Positions 59,992 through 64,000 of a stretch of 64,000 nucleotides of DNA are shown here, in pieces; position 1 is the first letter of the stretch, and each line of letters starts with the position of its first letter. The DNA comes from Burkholderiales bacterium PBB6 (lineage in GTDB: Bacteria > Pseudomonadota > Gammaproteobacteria > Burkholderiales > Burkholderiaceae_C). The position numbers were made by a program, and so were the translations under genes. A model generated the notes under the pieces. It searched no databases. It was not told the origin of the DNA and saw only the letters and a list, made by a program, of their open reading frames with translations. The stretch spans positions 342,709 to 406,708 of the forward strand of contig NKIH01000005.1 of the NCBI GenBank assembly GCA_002255925.1, written 5' to 3'.

Positions 59992-61566
59992 TCAGGCGGC
60001 GGCGTTCCAGTTGCAGACAATCAGCAACACCTGGCCAGACAAGCCGGGCTGTCCCAGCGTGCCGAAGGGCACGCGCAGGGCCAGTCGTCCGTCGTTCTGC
60101 AACTCGGGCACCAAGGGCGTTTCAGCGTCCTCGCCGGCGGCCATCTGCCAGCGGTAACTGCAGTGCCAGGGCTGGCCGGGTGCCGAGGGCGGCACCACCC
60201 GCACGGTCAGGGCATCGCGGAACAGGAAGGCGCCCTCGAAATGCTGATCCGGCCAGAAGACCTTGGCCACCTTGTAGTCGGGCACCCGCACCCGCAGGTC
60301 GAACGAGCAGGAGAGCGCCTCGTCGTCGTGGCTGACCTTGGCGTACTTCGCCAGAAACACGGTCGAGAGGTACACATGGCGCGGGCCGGCCTCGCCGCTG
60401 GCCAGCTGCTGGTGGGTGCGGCAGGCGGGTGAGTCTTCCTCGGCCACCCGCCGGGTCAGGCTCCAGCGCTTGCCGCGCGGCGCCGCCAGCAACTCGAACT
60501 GGTAGAGCGCCTCGACATCGTCTTGCCCCGCCAGCGCGGGTGGCAAGGTCACGGTGTCCACATCCAGCCAGACATCCATGCGCACATCACCAAACAGGAA
60601 GCGCGCCAGGTTTTGATAGGCCTCTTCGCTGTTCACGATGCCGAAGGGGCCGGAATGAGCGCGGTACACATAGGCGGTGGCCGCGGTGTTGGTGACGGAC
60701 GCGTCGGCATCCAGCCCCCACACCGACGCGTTTTCGACCTTCACCAGGCCGTCGCTGCCGTGACCGACGAACGCCCGTGACAGGCCCCGCGCGGCGTCGT
60801 AGTCACTGCGGTTGGTGCCCACCATGCAGAAAATGCGACTGCTCTTCAGCACCGCCTCGGGCATGAAGTCCACGCGCTTGTAGCGCTGCCAGGCGTCCTG
60901 CAGGTTCAGGTAGCTGGCCATGCGCTCGCGGCTGAAGTTGCTCAGGTCATTGGCCGACAACCACGACGGCACGTTCACGCCCGCCACCTCGATGCCGTTG
61001 TGCGGCGTGGCGTAGGTGAAAAACTTGTCCACGGCCGCGCGGGCGGCGTCGTCACCCAGTGCAGGGTTCTGCAAGAAGCCGCGCGCCACCAAGCCGCCCA
61101 TCGAGTGCGCGACGAGATAGCACCTGAAATCAGCCGGCGCCAGGCCCTCTTCCGCCACCACCAGGTCACGCACCCGCAGGATCAAGTCACTCAAGCCGCG
61201 GGCATAGGCCTCGATGGACGAGGCCTCACCATCGCCGAACAAGGTCGAGCCGGCGTCGTAATAGCGGTAGATGACCACCGACCGCGCGGGAATGCCTTGC
61301 CGCCCGTGGCGCGGGCGCCAGTCGGGGTCGGTGATGTCGACGCCGCTTTCGTACACATCGTCGTAGCCGAAATCAGACGCCAGCCGCAACAAGGGCGACT
61401 CGAACACGAACTTCCGGGGCCGGGCGTTGCGGTCCACTTCGGCGCGGTAAACGGTCGAGCCGTCGTTGAAGCCGCAGAACGGATCGGCTGCGGTCTGGTT
61501 GCGCTCGTCCACGGTCATGGCGTAGCCGCGCACGTAAATGATCGGGTAGTAGGGGCTGAAAACCAC
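59992..61566 (-). CDS. Cytoplasmic-looking alpha/beta hydrolase (lipase/esterase-like)
   Basis: The 524-residue protein has no signal peptide (MVFSPYYPIIYVRGYAMTVDE). The oxyanion strand IIYVRGYAM and nucleophile elbow YLVAHSMGGLVARGFL define an alpha/beta hydrolase. An Asp and His of the triad are likely in the region before residue 330 (VGHGSDGLVKVENASVWG and YRAHSGPFG). The C-terminal third has no clear family resemblance and may be a separate beta-sandwich domain. It faces away from the secreted lipase gene. Substrate is unknown. Confidence 0.72.
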   Translation of the reverse strand: MVFSPYYPIIYVRGYAMTVDERNQTAADPFCGFNDGSTVYRAEVDRNARPRKFVFESPLLRLASDFGYDDVYESGVDITDPDWRPRHGRQGIPARSVVIYRYYDAGSTLFGDGEASSIEAYARGLSDLILRVRDLVVAEEGLAPADFRCYLVAHSMGGLVARGFLQNPALGDDAARAAVDKFFTYATPHNGIEVAGVNVPSWLSANDLSNFSRERMASYLNLQDAWQRYKRVDFMPEAVLKSSRIFCMVGTNRSDYDAARGLSRAFVGHGSDGLVKVENASVWGLDADASVTNTAATAYVYRAHSGPFGIVNSEEAYQNLARFLFGDVRMDVWLDVDTVTLPPALAGQDDVEALYQFELLAAPRGKRWSLTRRVAEEDSPACRTHQQLASGEAGPRHVYLSTVFLAKYAKVSHDDEALSCSFDLRVRVPDYKVAKVFWPDQHFEGAFLFRDALTVRVVPPSAPGQPWHCSYRWQMAAGEDAETPLVPELQNDGRLALRVPFGTLGQPGLSGQVLLIVCNWNAAA

Positions 61567-61752
61567 TGAAGTCTCCTCTGACGAGGCACGTTATCACTGG
61601 CCGCCCCAATTTGTGACCGGCAGCCGGCGCCGGGCCAGCCCCAGCCGCCTGATCCCCCACGTATGTAGAACGTTGACCAACTTTCGACGATGAATCAAGC
61701 CCGTTGCTGGCTTTTGCTGCACTGCAGCTTTGGGAAAACACCCAATCTTAAA

Positions 61753-61766
61753 AACGAACGTTCGTT
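61753..61766. promoter_or_regulatory. 14-bp perfect palindrome upstream of the lipase gene
   Basis: AACGAACGTTCGTT is a perfect palindrome, about 100 bp upstream of the lipase start in an AT-rich patch. The ACGAACGTTCGT core is typical of TetR-family operators. No TetR gene is adjacent on this side; the partner regulator is unknown. Confidence 0.5.
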
Positions 61767-61864
61767 CTTTAATGGCGCACCACGCGTCGGCAGGTTGCCC
61801 GCCCCCCTCCCGAAGCTGCCAGCGGCAGCGTGGATCCAACAACCATTCTCTGGAGACAAGACCC

Positions 61865-62800
61865 ATGCGAACCTGGATCGCCAACACCGTCGTGGCCGCC
61901 TGCTGCCTGCTGGGCAGCGCCGCCGCCACCACCGCCCACGCGGCCGACACCTACACCCAGACCCGCTACCCCGTGGTGCTGGTTCACGGCCTGTTCGGCT
62001 TTGATGCCATCGGCCCCATCGACTACTGGTACGGCATTGCCCCGGCGCTGCGGGCGGGCGGCGCCACCGTGTTCGTGTCGCAGCAATCTGCGGCCAATTC
62101 CAGCGAAGTACGCGGCGAACAGCTGCTGGCTGAGTTGCGTCGCCTGAAGGCCACCTACGGCTACACCAAGTTCAACCTCGTGGGCCACAGCCACGGCGGC
62201 CACACCATCCGCTACGTCGCCTCGGTGGCGCCAGAGCTGGTGGCATCGGCTACCTCGATGGGCTCGCCGCACAGCGGCAGCGCGGTGGCTGACGACATCG
62301 TGGCCGGGCTGGACGGCACTGGCAGCACGCCGGTGGCAGCCGCCATCATCAACGCCTTCGGCACGATCATCAGCGTGCTGTCGGGCAACCCGGGCCTGCC
62401 GCAGAACTCGGAGGCCGCCGCCCGCTCACTGACCACCGCCGGCAGCGCCGCCTTCACCAACCGCTTCCCGGCGGGCAAGCCCACTACCACCTGCGGCCAG
62501 GGTGCGGCCAGCGTGAACAACGTGCGCTACTACTCGGCCGGCGGCACCAGCGTGCTGACCAACGTCCTGGACCCGATCGACGCCGCCCTGGTGCTGACCT
62601 CGGCCAGCTTCAAGGGGGCCGCCAACGACGGTCTGGTGGGGCGCTGCGCCTCGCACTGGGGCACGGTGCTGCGTGACGACTACGGCTGGAACCACCTCGA
62701 CGAGGTCAACCAGTCGTTCGGCTTGCGCGGCCTGTTCACCTCTGACCCTGTTGCGTTCTATCGCACCCATGCCAACCGCCTGAAGACGGCAGGTCTGTGA
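61865..62800 (+). CDS. lipA: Secreted triacylglycerol lipase (family I.1/I.2 type)
   Basis: The 311-residue protein has a signal peptide (about residues 1-26, ending THAA/D) and then YPVVLVHGLFGFD, the oxyanion region of Pseudomonas/Burkholderia lipases. The nucleophile is S109 in GHSHGG. Two mature cysteines (TTTCGQ and GRCASHW) match the disulfide of family I.2. An Asp of the triad lies in the LDPIDAAL/NDGLVG region and a His in YGWNHLDEVNQ, which also fits the calcium site. Export is expected through Sec and the type II secretion system after periplasmic folding. The foldase gene follows with 2 bp spacing. Confidence 0.93.
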   Translation: MRTWIANTVVAACCLLGSAAATTAHAADTYTQTRYPVVLVHGLFGFDAIGPIDYWYGIAPALRAGGATVFVSQQSAANSSEVRGEQLLAELRRLKATYGYTKFNLVGHSHGGHTIRYVASVAPELVASATSMGSPHSGSAVADDIVAGLDGTGSTPVAAAIINAFGTIISVLSGNPGLPQNSEAAARSLTTAGSAAFTNRFPAGKPTTTCGQGAASVNNVRYYSAGGTSVLTNVLDPIDAALVLTSASFKGAANDGLVGRCASHWGTVLRDDYGWNHLDEVNQSFGLRGLFTSDPVAFYRTHANRLKTAGL

Positions 62801-62802
62801 AC

Positions 62803-63813
62803 ATGCGGGCAGGTGTGACTTCGAAAGGGACCATGGCCACACGTGCGGCCTGGTGTCTGGGCGCCGTGTCCTTGATCGCCATGCTGGCGCATCTGGCGCT
62901 GCGCGAGCCCGGCGGGAACAGCTCGCCACAGAGCATCGCTGCGACCGAACCTGAAGTCACCCTGCCCGTCCTCGCTGGCGCCAACGCGGCGCCGCACCCC
63001 CTGGACGAGCCCACCGGCGACGCTGCCCGCGTCTCGGCAGAGCAAGCCGCCGCGCTGACACAGCGGCTGTTCACCGAAGGCTCGCTGCGCCATGCCCGCC
63101 CCGACGGCAGCTGGGGCATGGGGCCGGCGGGTGAGTTGTTGCCCAGCCTGGCCTTGCGCCGCCGGTTCGACCAATGGCTGACCACGATTGGCGAGGTCAA
63201 CATCGCCCAGATCAGCGCCATGCTGAAGCTGCAAGCCACCCAGGACCTGGGCACCGCTGGCGCCGAGCAGGTGATGGCCGTGTGGCAACGCTACCTGCAA
63301 CTGCAACGCCACCGCTGGAAAACCAGCCTGGACGGCCGAGACATGACCGGCTGGGACGCGGCGCTGGCCGAGCGCCAGCAAGTGCGCCGCGACGTGCTGG
63401 GCATCGCCTGGGCCGAAGCGTTTTATGCAGAAGAAGAAGCCGCTCTGCGGCAACACATGGCCGGCCAGCAGGCCCGCGCCGGCCTGCCCGGTCAGGTGGC
63501 TGACATCAACCAGCCAGCACTGAGCTCGCTGCCCGCGCTGTCACAAGCGCCTGCGCCGGGCGCCGACGCACGCCTGCTGCACCAGCAACGCACGGCCGCC
63601 TTCGGGGCCGAGGCGGCACAACGCCTGCAAGAAGAAGACGAGGCCCAGGCCACCTGGGCGCGCAAACTGGCCCAGGCCCGCACCGAGGTGGCCCGGCTGG
63701 ACGCTTCGCCGGAGTTGTCGCCGCTGCAGAAACAGCAGGCGATCGACGCCTGGCTGGACAGCCAGTTCCAGGGCGGCGAGCGCCTGCGCGCACGCGCCCT
63801 GCTGGGCCGCTGA
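62803..63813 (+). CDS. lifO: Lipase-specific foldase (lipase chaperone)
   Basis: From the ATG at 62803 the protein has 336 residues; a GTG at 62797 overlapping the lipase stop is also possible. It has an N-terminal membrane anchor (AAWCLGAVSLIAMLAHLAL), a Pro/Ala-rich linker, and an all-helical foldase domain. The Lif signature RxxFDxxLxxxGE appears as RRRFDQWLTTIGE at about residue 122. Lif proteins sit in the inner membrane facing the periplasm and fold the cognate lipase. Adjacent lipase-lif genes are the rule in Burkholderiales. Confidence 0.93.
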   Translation: MRAGVTSKGTMATRAAWCLGAVSLIAMLAHLALREPGGNSSPQSIAATEPEVTLPVLAGANAAPHPLDEPTGDAARVSAEQAAALTQRLFTEGSLRHARPDGSWGMGPAGELLPSLALRRRFDQWLTTIGEVNIAQISAMLKLQATQDLGTAGAEQVMAVWQRYLQLQRHRWKTSLDGRDMTGWDAALAERQQVRRDVLGIAWAEAFYAEEEAALRQHMAGQQARAGLPGQVADINQPALSSLPALSQAPAPGADARLLHQQRTAAFGAEAAQRLQEEDEAQATWARKLAQARTEVARLDASPELSPLQKQQAIDAWLDSQFQGGERLRARALLGR

Positions 63814-63828
63814 ACTGATCAGCGCGCC

Positions 63829-64000
63829 TTATTCGCCCAGATAAGCCGCCCGCACCTTCGGGTCATTGAGCAACACCTTGGCGTCACCGTTCATCGTGAC
63901 CTCGCCCGACTCCATCACGTAGCCGCGGTTGGCCAGCGCCAGTGCGCGGCTGGCGTTCTGCTCCACCAGCAGCACCGTCACGCCCTGGCCGTGGATGGTC
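63829..64000 (-). CDS. livF: LivF, branched-chain amino acid ABC transporter ATPase, C-terminus only
   Basis: Only the last 57 codons lie in the window, read on the minus strand from the right edge to the stop at 63829. The sequence GVTVLLVEQNASRALALAN, then RGYVMESGEVTMNG, ends in RAAYLGE and matches the C-terminal end of LivF. The histidine-loop region and the Walker motifs are beyond the window. The rest of the Liv transporter probably lies to the right. Confidence 0.85.
   Translation of the reverse strand, partial: TIHGQGVTVLLVEQNASRALALANRGYVMESGEVTMNGDAKVLLNDPKVRAAYLGE

Noticed and set aside
61690..61740. Sigma-54 promoter (TGGC...TGCA) upstream of the lipase
   Set aside because: The GG and GC elements are 8 rather than 10 bases apart, and the flanking consensus is poor.
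1..64000. CRISPR arrays, insertion sequences, prophage genes, tRNA or rRNA genes
   Set aside because: I looked for regularly spaced repeats, transposase or integrase motifs and cloverleaf-like sequences and found none.

Overview
The window is dense, GC-rich bacterial DNA (roughly two thirds G+C by eye) with overlapping start/stop codons and almost no spacer. Gene content and order point to a betaproteobacterium of the order Burkholderiales, perhaps near the Rubrivivax/Leptothrix/Ideonella group: ribD-ribBA-ribH-nusB-aminotransferase in a row, a RibBA whose RibA half is degenerate, a ZTP riboswitch on glyA, a secreted lipase with its foldase, and a tungsten aldehyde oxidoreductase locus. This placement is an inference. 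I saw no tRNA, rRNA, CRISPR array, insertion sequence or prophage.

Layout. 1-5 kb: a truncated AsmA-like DUF748 protein, ubiD and a membrane-anchored lytic transglycosylase. 5-7 kb: glyA behind a ZTP riboswitch, then nrdR. 7-14 kb (minus strand): a minor-pilin operon fimT-pilV-pilW-pilX-pilY1-pilE with overlapping genes. 14-17.3 kb: riboflavin genes and nusB, closed by a terminator. 17.4-23.2 kb: aminotransferase, a Ser/Thr kinase, a lipoprotein, ybgC, tolQ, tolR and tolA as one tightly packed transcript.

23.2-26.8 kb: a bufferin-type (gig/Hvf-like) RiPP locus. It has a cysteine-rich secreted precursor, its DUF692 (MNIO) modifying enzyme, a DUF2063 partner and a DoxX protein, and divergently an ECF sigma factor with a tiny soluble zinc-binding anti-sigma candidate. 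26.9-33.7 kb: a GspE/PilB-type ATPase with tandem MshEN domains, an AcoR-like sigma-54 activator and an S9 peptidase.

33.9-44.5 kb: a self-contained tungsten system. It includes moeA, the TupBCA tungstate transporter, a 4x[4Fe-4S] ferredoxin and a tungsten aldehyde oxidoreductase (AorA, AorB), an FAD oxidoreductase (AorC), a MoaD-like carrier, a small unknown protein, a ModE-type regulator with an oxyanion-binding domain, and XdhC. A short sequence recurs in the promoter regions, and a hairpin separates aorB from aorC.

44.6-52.3 kb (minus strand): a NYN-domain protein, then a quinate/shikimate catabolic cluster (aroQ, 3-dehydroshikimate dehydratase, a separate HPPD-like protein, an AroE-type dehydrogenase, a three-gene TRAP transporter, a TetR regulator). 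52.4-58 kb: a membrane acyltransferase, a gamma-carbonic-anhydrase-like protein, a lysophospholipid acyltransferase, and tyrosine degradation genes (hppD, a VOC protein, fahA). 58-64 kb: a Cache-PAS-GGDEF diguanylate cyclase, an alpha/beta hydrolase, the secreted lipase and its foldase, and the C-terminal end of livF.
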